This document shows positions 9,838 through 18,549 of a stretch of DNA of 19,239 bases, piece by piece. The stretch comes from Larix sibirica (lineage: Eukaryota > Streptophyta > Pinopsida > Pinales > Pinaceae), in NCBI GenBank assembly GCA_004151065.3, contig NWUY0300030574.1:1-19239 (forward strand). The letters are read 5' to 3'. Every line of letters starts with the position of its first letter. Positions within the stretch are counted from its first letter, which is position 1. The notes under the pieces are model-generated. The model made no database searches, was not told where the DNA came from, and worked only from the letters and a program-made list of their open reading frames with translations. The position numbers and the translations under genes were made by a program.

Positions 9838-11435
9838 TAGAGAACAGACGAAAAGGGGGGCGATGCTCTAAGCCCCACAGATGAATTGGGAACAGACCCC
9901 TCAAAATCCTCAAGTCTTTGTGAAATCGGGATGTAAGAGTCTGAAATCGAAGCATTCTTGTCTTTGTGTTTTTTCTTATTTCCCTTTCTGATAGTAACAT
10001 TCTGAAATTGAAGAGAATGAACAGGTCTAGCTGATGACCCACTCCCTGGGTTTTTCGAGAAGGTTGGTAAAGGAGGAAATTCCTCACCAGCAGCTGAAAG
10101 CAGATAGCCAGAGTCAGCTAAAATAGCATTATCATCCAGGGAGGGTGGGTCTGCTGAGTTATAAATACGTTTATGAGTCTCATTACACCCCAAATTCCCA
10201 GGAGACATAGAAGAAGAAATAGTAGGGGTCATTGAAGTTTGTTTCAAGCAATCAGGATTAGAAGGATGATGAACCAAAGAACATGGAGGAGATTTGTCAA
10301 GTGTAGGGTTTGTAGCATTCTCAACATTTCGAGGTGAGGAAAACCCTAAGCCAGATACATCAGCTACAGAATCTTCAAAAAGTTTGTGGCTAGTTTTCAG
10401 AAAAGGGATCTTGTTCAAAGAATTTGCAATAGGTAACCCCGTAATCAGGTCATGTCGCATCTGGATTTCGCCCTTGGAAATCTGACTATCAAGAATTTTT
10501 TCAGAACTTTCAATAAAAACAAGGTCGTCTGGTGTAAGATCTGGATAATTAAGAGGGTTAAAGACTATCTTACCCGAATGTTCCAAAGAACGCTGTTGGT
10601 CCCAAACCCTAGGCGAGGAATTCTCCAAAGGTGGAGAGATTCTGTTTTGAAATCTGGAGGGGCAAGTTGCACGAACATGACCAAGTTGCTTGCATGAATA
10701 GCAGCGAAAAGGGATTTTGAAGTAGTCAAGTGTCTGCTTCCAAACTTTATGTCCCCAGGCAATTTCAATCTCGGCCGGCAGGCCTCCCCGCGTATCCAAT
10801 TCAACCATGACCTTGGCGTATCGGCGATCAATACCATGAAGATTTTGTTTATCCAGGCGAACGAATCTCCCCACGGCATTAGCAATACCCATAAGAATTT
10901 CTTCAGTCCAAAGGACGATAGGTAATCCTGGAATGATCATCCAGAGGTCCCTGATAGGTTGGTACTCATGAAGTGGATCGAAATTTAGGTGCCACCTCTT
11001 GATATATAGAGAACCTTGCTTAAAAGACCAAATTCCTGACAAAATCTTGTCGACGTGAGCAGCATCAGAAAAGGTGAACAGTATCTACCTGTTCAGGAGT
11101 AAATTTATCCGAGGGGCCATCCCAGTAATAGGCTGCTAGTAATTGGACACCCAATCCATGATTTCAGCCTTATTTCCCGAGGTGAACTCCAACCTCCCAA
11201 CCAAAGCCCGATCAGCCAGGATGCCGATTTTTTCTAAGTTATAATTCTCATCAATGTCATATCAAGCGAGCTCAGCTCTGGCTTTATAAGTCTTCAAAAT
11301 CCTCCTGGATTTGGCTCTCGAACCACGCAGCTTGTCGCCTGGCGGACCTGAAACCCCACCTCTGTCATAAGAGTCTCCCAGCAAAGCCGATGAATGATTC
11401 ACCGGAGGGTTTGAGGACGTAGGGGACTCCACCAT
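9837..11435 (-). pseudogene. LINE ORF1 (DUF4283 and CCHC zinc knuckle), three internal stops
   Basis: A single frame of about 532 codons starts at ATG 11435-11433 (MVESPTSS). It should encode the nucleic-acid-binding ORF1 protein that packages LINE RNA. About residues 58-200 look like DUF4283 (segments LFTFSDAAHVDKILSGIWSF and SLYIKRWHLNFDPL). A knuckle follows, CYSCKQLGHVRATC, with exact CX2CX4HX4C spacing. The C-terminal half is rich in Ser and Pro, with a basic GNKKKHKDK stretch near the end. In-frame stops are TGA at 11264-11262, TAG at 11138-11136 and TAG at 11087-11085, all before the knuckle. The frame is otherwise open to TAA at 9839-9837, so decay has been by point mutation. The stop overlaps the ORF2 start in TAATG. 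Confidence 0.88.
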
Positions 11436-11943
11436 AATGATTGCACCTACCAGCACTATTAATGTGACCCCCAGCTGCCAGTTGAATATCAGAGAAAATG
11501 GCCAGCTGCCAAGGCAAGAGCAACCCACTCACGGATCACTATTTGGCAGAAAAATCGCCGATAAAAGTAGGAGTCCCTAAAGATAGAAGGGACCCAACTC
11601 CAAAACAGAGAAGAAGCCAAAAATAGTGATGTAACACTTGAAAAATAGTTAAAAAGCCAAACTCGGGAAAAGATGGGGAACACACCAGAAATTAGCTTTA
11701 CTGCAGGAAACCCGAAATGTCAGATTGATAGTTGGAGAGGTACCCTACGACTTTAAATGTATTCCCACTTTTTTTATTCTTGATTGGTCCTAGACCGATT
11801 GTGAAAATCGGCTGGACTCCAAGTCGTCGTAGGCCATCCGCTCCTTCTATCAAACATCTAGATCAGTGAATCCTGCAAAAACCCTGAAAAACCCTAGTAT
11901 TCTCATGTTCTCCAATAAATCCAAAATTATACCTATTATATTC
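11436..11943 (-). promoter_or_regulatory. LINE 5' UTR, presumed internal promoter
   Basis: About 508 bp lie between the target-site duplication and ORF1. LINEs carry an internal RNA polymerase II promoter in this position. I see no unambiguous TATA or initiator element. Pyrimidine-rich stretches in the LINE sense, such as TTTGGCTTCTTCTCTGTTTT, are suggestive only. Confidence 0.5.
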
Positions 11944-11961
11944 GTGGGCTTCACTCTATCT
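11944..11961. repeat. LINE target-site duplication, 5' flank copy
   Basis: It is identical to 5444-5461 and fixes the LINE 5' end at about 11943. The perfect match contrasts with the many coding lesions; chance conservation over 18 bp is possible. Confidence 0.92.
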
Positions 11962-12077
11962 ATAGGAACGTGGATCATGGCATGCCTAACATATATGTTC
12001 TTTTTTGCAATTTTAATAAATGGAATGTAGCCAAGTTCTTCACTCATTGAAAGAGATTAAGACAAGGAAAACCCTAC

Positions 12078-12534
12078 CACTACATTTCAAAAATAAATTA
12101 GACTTTTGCTCGATTTTTTCAATGTCATTCAAACGTCAATCAAACATTTCTCTCTCGTGAGCAAAGTGGTGTCAACAAAATGCCGCCTTAATGTCTCTTA
12201 AACGGTGATAAAAAGAGTATATTTTCAATAAATAAGCTCGGGTGGATATCTCTTTTTCCAACAACTAATCGAGGTTAAGTTGACGTATGGTCAACATCAT
12301 TCAAATCCAAGAAAGTTGAAAATTCACTTAGCAATCGTTTAACCGTTGTTAAAGTGGCGCAAGTGACATCCCTTAAGTGACATTATTAGTTTATCATCGA
12401 CATTTAATCGATGTTAAGGAAACTTGGATATTTCTTAAGCACCATAATTACTTTACCATCAACATTTGTGCTGTAATAACAACATCTAAGCGACATCATA
12501 GACATCTAGTCGAGGAATTTCCAATTCAATAGTG
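12078..12534. mobile_element. Possible non-autonomous CACTA-like relic
   Basis: The region starts CACTACATTTC and a reverse-complement CACTA (TAGTG) lies at 12530-12534. Between them are several diverged short motifs of the form TCGAGGTTAAG (about 12269), AATCGATGTTAAGG (12406), AGTCGAGG (12508), and relatives with ACCGTTGTTAAAG. A small inverted pair CATCGA/TCGATG sits at 12395-12413. Clustered subterminal motifs of this sort are typical of CACTA transposons. No 3-bp target duplication fits and the termini match over only 5-6 bases, so this is tentative. No gene is present. Confidence 0.3.
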
Positions 12535-12975
12535 GTTGTAAAAAAAATGGGACTAAAAAATTGTATGGGTAAATATGTTATATATAATATTAATATAAGA
12601 TGATGAGGACAACATATCATAGACAACAACGTAACACATTGAGAATGTTCTAAAAGGATTTTGATTTGTACTTATCAGCTGGAATTCCAATTTAATTAAG
12701 GTTATTTGCAATGATTGGGTCATTGCTAAAGTTGAAAGATACTTTGGCACTAAATGAACTGGAATTTCATTGCAATAATTTAGCATGTATACCTCCAACA
12801 TTTGAACTAGAACTTTAGTGATATTAATTTCCACACATTAGAAAATTATACAATTTCTTGGCCCAAAGAAGGATAGTCATTTTCTTTAGCCATGGCTTCC
12901 CATCCATTAATAGAAAAAGTTTTAATAAAGTAGTTGGGATTGGGAACTCAAAGAAATTACCTTGTATTGGGATGA

Positions 12976-13960
12976 TTAAATATGTGGTGGTCACCCTAGT
13001 GGAAATTCTTTAGAAATATCTCATGACAAATGTGTTCATTGTTAATGTCCCACATAAATATGGAATGCTGTTATCAAAAGGGATATCTTGTGCTACAATG
13101 GGATGTGAAGTCCAACTATATATGACATATAACATTATCCTTATTTTGAATGAAAGGCATGTAGATTATATAGAAAACCCGAGTTCACTTATATTGTTAT
13201 AAGTCACACACCATTAATGCTATAGAGTTTCCAACCTATAATGTGGATGGCATGGTTAGTTATGTGTTTATTCGAGGAGAAGGATCAACTCATAACCTTA
13301 CAAGTGAGTCTACAACACAAAATACCCTTATTAGAAATCTTGTGGGCCATGGTCTTTGATGGTGCATGTTTCAATGAAGGATTTGGAGAAAAAATGTTTT
13401 TAATTGTCCTTTAGGACATAAATTTCCCTTGCAATACATCATGAATTTCAAATGCACCAACATGGAAAAATATGAGGCACTAGTCTTCATATTGCACTAG
13501 TTTTCGTATTGGAAATTAATACTTTTGATAATTTAGAGTTGGTGGTGAATCAAATGTGACATATTTTCCAAACTAACCACCCTAATTTAAGGTACTTCAA
13601 GAGTTAGGTTTGGGATCTACCTGATACTTTTTCTTGGCATTGAATATTACTTATATCCCTAGAAATTCCAATCAGTGAGCTTAGTCTCTAGTTGTCTATG
13701 CATCCTTGTTTATACCCCCAAATGTTCTAGTAATCTTTGACTTTCTATGTAAATATTATGTAGACCATCAATCATAAGTAACACAAATCATTGGAAAGTA
13801 TTTGAGGATTATCATTAGAGTCTAAGGTTCTTGAGTGTTGTCAACAAATTCACAACAATGGATGACCCTACGGGTGATGAAGATGAGGTTGAAAGGAAAG
13901 GAAATATCACTGAGAAAAGAGATAAACCTACTAGTACATTATATTCACTAAAGTAATAAT
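12976..13960 (+). pseudogene. Decayed Ty3/Gypsy pol fragment (protease and RNase H regions)
   Basis: Conceptual translation across several stops and frameshifts gives a chain of matches in the expected order. The protease-downstream block is VFIVNVPHKYGMLLSKG (from about 13032), which corresponds to the VADVPPKFGMLLSRSW type of segment in plant Gypsy polyproteins. From 13343 follows WAMVFDGACFNEGFGE, the RNase H start (usual form W-L-FDGA--N-G-G), then NFKCTN and KYEALVF (usual CTNN-AEYEAL), then LELVVNQM (usual GDS-LVVNQ). Further on come NHPNLRYFKS then VWDL, and NHWKVFEDYH (usual form HW-VFEDD) near 13790. The RNase H aspartate of FDG is kept; that of GDS is lost. It is an ancient insertion with no visible LTRs here. 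Short frames of other kinds within it are not genes. Confidence 0.7.
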
Positions 13961-14456
13961 GAATGATTTATACCAAATGTGGAATGCAATAAAAATGGAA
14001 AAAACATACACACATTCAATTAGGGATGAATTCAAGAAAAGATCATTTCTACCGATAAGATAAGTGCAAAATTTTGACAAATTTATAGACTAAATATATT
14101 TATTGCTTAGCATGATTCTGTAATGCCTCTCAAGGGCATTAAGAATTTTAAACTAATTAAGTATCTATTTTATTTATTTCGTTCTGAAATGTATAAGAGT
14201 GTCAATACAAGCTCAATATACATCATGTAACCATAGCAGCNTGTTCATTAACCATAACACAAACTTATACAAAAACCTTAGGATATAATGCTTTGATCAA
14301 TGTAAAAACTAATACAAATCCACACAGATCGATTTATATAGTCCCTGCGACTAATTAACTAAACTTACAACATAAATATTACATTTTACAATTACATTGT
14401 ATATTATAATGAATTCAACTTATAATTAAAAATTAATCAACTTAACTTATAACATG
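13961..14456. other. AT-rich stretch with no gene
   Basis: It is very AT-rich with no open frame of note and contains a single N at 14241. It may be more of the decayed Gypsy element or the start of the array to its right; I can see nothing specific. Confidence 0.4.
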
Positions 14457-15586
14457 AAATATTTAATTAATTTAGTTTGTAATTCTAAATTACACACATA
14501 TATTATAAAATAAAAACAAAATATATAAAATTCTTTATAAACTCTTTAGGTTACATATCATTTAAGTTTTACTTTAAACATATTCTTCAAATAAAAAATA
14601 AAGCTTTAACACCTATGAAAAGCAAATCATATTATATACCATTTAAGTTATACTTTTTTTTATAGGCTTATAATAGAATGAAGCTTCAACACCATGAGAA
14701 AAAATATTAATAATATGGGATTTTATAGTGTCAACCTTGAAATTATGATATTAAATATTTAAAAGTATCATCAAGGAGTATCTCAGACGCATCGATTGAA
14801 ACTAATGTCACTAATTCAAGTCTTAACTTTGTTTTTTTCCTAAGGAAGAATTACAAAAAGGTTATTTAAGGTGTCAATTATTGGATTGTAGGTCCCCGAA
14901 AGCAACCTTAGGGTGCTTATATTATCCTTGTTACAAGGGACATAAAATATTTAATTAATTTACTTTGTAATTCTAAATTACACAAATATATTGTAAGACA
15001 AAAAATATAAAAATATAAAATTCTTTATAAACTCTTTATGTTGTATATTATTTAAGTTTTACTTTAAATATATTCTTTAAATAAAAAAATTAAGCTTTAA
15101 CGCCTATGAAAAAAAATCATGTCATATACCATTTAAGTTCTATTTTTTTATATTCTTTAGATAAGAGAGTGAAGCTTAAGAATCAACACCCATGAGAAAA
15201 AAAATGATTAATAATATAGGATTTTACATTGTCAACCTTCATAATAAAATTTTGATATTAAATATTTAAAAGTATCATCAAAAAGTATTTCACACATCGA
15301 TTGAAACTAATGTCAGTAATTGAAGTCTTTACTTTGTCTTTTTCCTAAGGAAGAATTACAAAAAGGTTATTTAAGGTGTCAATTATTGGATTGTAGGTCC
15401 CCGAAAGCAACCTTAGGGTGCTTATATTATCCTTGTTACAAGGGACATAAAATATTTAATTAATTTACTTTGTAATTCTAAATTACACAAATATATTGTA
15501 AGACAAAAAATATAAAAATATAAAATTCTTTATAAACTCTTTATGTTGTATATTATTTAAGTTTTACTTTAAATATATTCTTTAAA
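14457..15586. repeat. AT-rich tandem repeat, ~490-bp unit, two copies and a partial third
   Basis: Units begin AAATATTTAATTAATTTA at 14457, 14945 and 15450 (spacing 488 and 505). Each ends with a conserved, less AT-rich block, ATTGGATTGTAGGTCCCCGA, starting at 14880 and 15385, with a diverged relative at 15857. Copies 1 and 2 differ at many positions. Bases 14834-15081 and 15339-15586 appear identical, and the identity stops exactly at the N at 15587. There is no coding content. It could be a local satellite or the tandem untranslated part of an unrecognised retroelement. Confidence 0.85.
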
Positions 15587-15587
15587 N
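15587..15587. other. Single N, probable contig join
   Basis: The N falls at the exact end of a 248-bp perfect duplicate, and the sequence type changes abruptly across it. Other single Ns are at 14241 and 18545; the latter also separates unlike sequences. Confidence 0.7.
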
Positions 15588-15710
15588 GGGGGAGAGAACC
15601 CTCATTGAATGTTTTATAAGTCAATTTTTTATATATTTAAATTGTGTGTTTGTTATAAGGGGAGAGAACCCTCATTGAATGTTAAGGGGAGAGAACCCTC
15701 ATTGAATGTT
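15588..15710. repeat. Three copies of a 27-bp repeat
   Basis: Copies of AAGGGGAGAGAACCCTCATT followed by GAATGTT lie at about 15588-15613 (left-truncated at the N), 15657-15683 and 15684-15710. The last two are directly adjacent and identical. A diverged form, AAAGGGAGAGACTCCTTTGA, occurs near 15912. Confidence 0.85.
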
Positions 15711-15735
15711 AAAAGGTTTTTTTTTTATATTTAAA

Positions 15736-16045
15736 TTGAGTTTATGAATTTGGGTTGAGAAGTTGATGATATGTTATATGCACTTGTTATAAGAAGTCAT
15801 AGTTAAAAATCTATTGAGTAAAATTATAAAAAAAGTTATTTAAGACTTAGTCAAGTATTGGATTGTAGGTTCTCGAGAGCAATCTTAGGGTGTTTATGTT
15901 GTCCATGCTATAAAGGGAGAGACTCCTTTGAATGCTTTATAAGTCACTTTTTTGAGATTGAGTTCATCAATTAGGGTTGAGAAATTCAGGATGTGTTATA
16001 TGCACTTATTATAGTTAAAAATCTATTGTGTAAAATCATATAATT
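15736..16045. repeat. Diverged ~220-bp duplication
   Basis: A block starting TTGAGTTTATGAATTTGGGT (15736) recurs as TTGAGTTCATCAATTAGGGT (15958). Both contain TTATATGCACTT and AGTTAAAAATCTATTG. Together with the preceding arrays this makes a higher-order repeat region of about 1.6 kb. Confidence 0.7.
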
Positions 16046-16049
16046 GAGT

Positions 16050-16600
16050 GTTATCCAAAAATTATTGATGGTAATATCGTTGCTAAAGGTATTATAGAAG
16101 GAAATTTGTAAAAAAAATTAAGAATACCACTGATGATAAGGCCATCAAAGCAATCATTTGGCACATTGTCTTCTAGAAGCCTTGGAATTTCATTTGTTAG
16201 TTAAGTTGGGATCCATGAAAAGTGTATGATGAACATGCAATGCCGGTTTTCCTTTTCAAGAGAGAGAGCAATGAGAGCTAAGGAACTAATGAAATTGATA
16301 CATTTAAAGATTTTATAGTGAAATACAAACAATGTCACACAAATGTGCAAATTATCTTATTACCTTTATGGATGATTAATCTAGTAAAAGATTTGTTTAT
16401 TTTCTTAAGAGCAATATAGATGCCTTACAAATGTTTATAACCTTCAAATATTTTGGTGAAAAATAATTGGGAAAGCCATTGAAAATGATATAATAGAGGC
16501 GTGTACACTTCTAATGCTTCTAAATATTTTTGCACAAATGAAGGAACTAAATCAGAATATAATATTTCCTATCTACCCAATAAAAACTAGTTGCCAAAGT
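16050..16600. other. Unassigned stretch, possibly decayed coding sequence
   Basis: On the + strand one frame around 16130-16410 stays open between stops for tens of codons, with segments such as TDDKAIKAIIWHIVF and DTFKDFIVKYKQC. On the - strand the region could be the eroded continuation of the LINE relic to its right. I recognise no family on either strand. Confidence 0.3.
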
Positions 16601-18060
16601 ATATGTGATTTACCATCCAAGGGTCTTCACACACTCAAACCTCCCTTCCATTCCCAACATCCTATATAATCCAGTTTCCAATTAGTGGAAAAGTCAATAA
16701 AACAAATTTCAAAATAATGGAAACATTTTGAATATTCTTCTCGGGCCTTCTAATCTACTCCTTGATAAAAGCTAGATGGATATATCCTTCTGCTCCATTA
16801 GCTGGCACCAGAAGCCATTATCTTGTATGAACTTCCAAATGCCTTTTGTAGCTAAATATTTTGAGAAGAGACACATGTTTTTAACCCCCATCCTCCCAAA
16901 TTTTTAGGGGTTGCCAACCTTTTCGAATTCACCAGTAGAATACCTTTCTTTTCCCTACAACTTGACCAATTGAACTTAAAACTAATCCTTCCAATTTCCT
17001 CCAATATTCCTTTAGGTATCCATGCCAAAGTCATCTAGTACACTGGAACTACCTCTATAAGTGCTTAACTAGAACGCGTTTGTCACCTTTAGACATCCAA
17101 TGACAACACATGATGTTAATTTTCTTTTCCATGTTAGTAATGAACCATTTCCAATCTTTTTCTGGTAGTTATTTGGTTTTAAAAAGAAGTCTAAATATGT
17201 CAATCCCGATTCTAATTCAACTATTGTATATGGAAATAATTAAGAAAAGAAAGTATTGTCTTCTTTAGCAATTCCCATAAATGAGATAGAATATTTCCTT
17301 ATGTTTATCATTGTACTTGTAGATACATATAGTATAGATCCGAGATGTCTCTAATATTTTCCACATCTCTTTTAGTCCCATCACAAAATAATAAAATGCC
17401 ATCCACAAAGAGAAGATGAGATAAGAAAAGAATGACCAATCTTTATGCCCATGAAAGAACTGGTTCTTTTAGCATCCAAGAAGCCCTTGTTTAACCCCTT
17501 TTCTACAATAAGGAAGAGTAGGGGAGACAAAGGACAACCCTGTCTTAAACCCTTCTCTAGATTAAGAAAGCGCTGGTGAAGCCATTAATTAACATAGAAA
17601 AATAAACAAAAGTGTTACAACTCATTACCTAGTTCACAAAGGGAACACAAAACCTTAGATATATTATCATTAGCTTCCACCATGGACTTAAGGTTCTTAA
17701 ATTTAAATTACCACTTTTCTCATGTATTTGCCTACCTTTAAAAAAACTAAACTGTTTATTAAAAATTGACTTTGAGAGAAAACTTTTAATTCTTCTTTAG
17801 ATATTGATCTTTTATATAATTTTATACATAAAATTATATATATATATATGAACCTATATTCTTCCAACGAAACATGATTGTCTATTATTATTATTTTAGT
17901 ATAAGAGCAATGAATATAGCATTAAAAAACACCTAGAATCCTCCTAGAAAACCTAGATTTTTCATCATCTTTAGTAAATTTCCTTCCAAACATCCTATAA
18001 TCATAAAAAGAGAACATCATTGTTTAGAATCAATGCGTTTATCCTTTTGTAACCCATGTA
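16600..18060 (-). pseudogene. Second, older LINE reverse transcriptase relic
   Basis: Read on the - strand with many stops and frameshifts, the L1 reverse transcriptase motifs occur in order. They are NAIFIALILK (near 17920, usual NSTFIALIPK); YNFMYKII (near 17830); QFSFFKGRQIHE (17754-17719, usual QFGFLKGRQIHD); SMLINGFTSAF (near 17590); GLRQGCPLSPLLFLIV (17555-17506); HLLFVDGILLFCDG (about 17420-17378); LKPNNYQKKDWKWF (near 17175); AWIPKGILEEIG with LATPKNLGGWGLK (17034-16870); and NVSIIWK near 16720. The usual FVDD active site reads FVDG. The helix carrying the first catalytic aspartate (DL-KA-D) between GRQIH and VNG is missing or unreadable. No endonuclease or ORF1 is seen, so it is probably truncated at its 5' end. 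Confidence 0.85.
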
Positions 18061-18118
18061 ATAATAATAATACGTTGTGAGATTCATCCTCGAATCTATA
18101 CATTGGCAAGCTATCAAC

Positions 18119-18220
18119 TTTTTTTGTTTTTCAAGGTGAAAAAAACATCTTTATTAATATAGAAAAGATGCATCAAACAGAGACATTCCAGACTATTACA
18201 AACCGATAACTCCCCACTAC
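18119..18220 (-). mobile_element. Probable 3' terminus of another LINE insertion
   Basis: In - strand sense this segment closes TTAATAAAGATG, then a T-rich stretch, CACCTTGAAAAAC and an A run. That is the arrangement seen at plant L1 3' ends and is comparable with the end of the large LINE. No coding part remains and no target-site duplication was found, perhaps because of the N at 18545. Confidence 0.45.
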
Positions 18221-18327
18221 TGGGTGTCATAAAACCAAATTAGCAGGTTCATTCGTACTGGGTGTCATAAAACCAAAATAGCAGGTTCATTCGTACTGGG
18301 TGTCATAAAACCAAAATAGCAGGTTCC
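18219..18327. repeat. Three tandem copies of a 38-bp repeat
   Basis: Units beginning ACTGGGTGTCATAAAACCAA start at 18219, 18257 and 18295, each followed by a variant of ATAGCAGGTTCATTCGT; the third lacks its last six bases. Copies differ by one base at most. They lie at the junction between the LINE-like tail and a less AT-rich block. Confidence 0.9.
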
Positions 18328-18545
18328 TATTCCTATTCAACTTACGACTTAATAAGCGCACGTTGGTTTGATTCAATAACCCTCGCGCCCTTGTTATCAC
18401 AACATGGCGGTGCGATGGGCAACTGGGGAAATCACCGCAAAAGAATGAATAAAGCGCATGAGGGAGTGGAGATGCCTTAACGGTCACAGGCAGCGGATGG
18501 CAACATAGTAGATAAGGTGATGCCCTCCCTGCTTTTTCACTGAAN
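18328..18545. other. Less AT-rich unassigned block ending at an N
   Basis: Base composition is visibly richer in G and C than the flanks, with several CG dinucleotides. A 66-codon - strand frame (18487 down to 18287) crosses into the 38-bp repeats and matches nothing I know. It may be the upstream part of the LINE tail, but this is not shown. Confidence 0.3.
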
Positions 18546-18549
18546 GTTC

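Larger units (their letters stand above)
5462..11943 (-). mobile_element. Near-complete L1-type LINE, inactivated
   Basis: It is about 6.48 kb, read on the - strand. It has a ~508-bp 5' UTR, ORF1 (11435 down to 9837), ORF2 (9837 down to 5713), a ~250-bp 3' UTR and a short A tail seen as a T run at 5462-5467. It is bounded by a perfect 18-bp direct repeat, GTGGGCTTCACTCTATCT, at 5444-5461 and 11944-11961. This is the target-site duplication made by target-primed reverse transcription. The domain order (DUF4283 and CCHC in ORF1; endonuclease, reverse transcriptase, zf-RVT and RNase H in ORF2) is that of plant L1 elements. Nine stops and two frameshifts make it non-functional. It may be full-length at its 5' end; that needs other copies to confirm. 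Confidence 0.93.

Noticed and set aside
9800-10087. 95-codon - strand open frame overlapping the end of ORF1
   Set aside because: It is in another frame from ORF1 and ORF2, has no recognisable motif, and ORF1 is clearly the coding frame there.
12553-12834. 93-codon - strand open frame
   Set aside because: AT-rich composition, no family resemblance, and it sits just upstream of Gypsy remains on the opposite strand; treated as chance.
18219-18327. Regular 38-bp repeats suggestive of a CRISPR array
   Set aside because: The copies are directly adjacent with no unique spacers, and the context is plant nuclear DNA.
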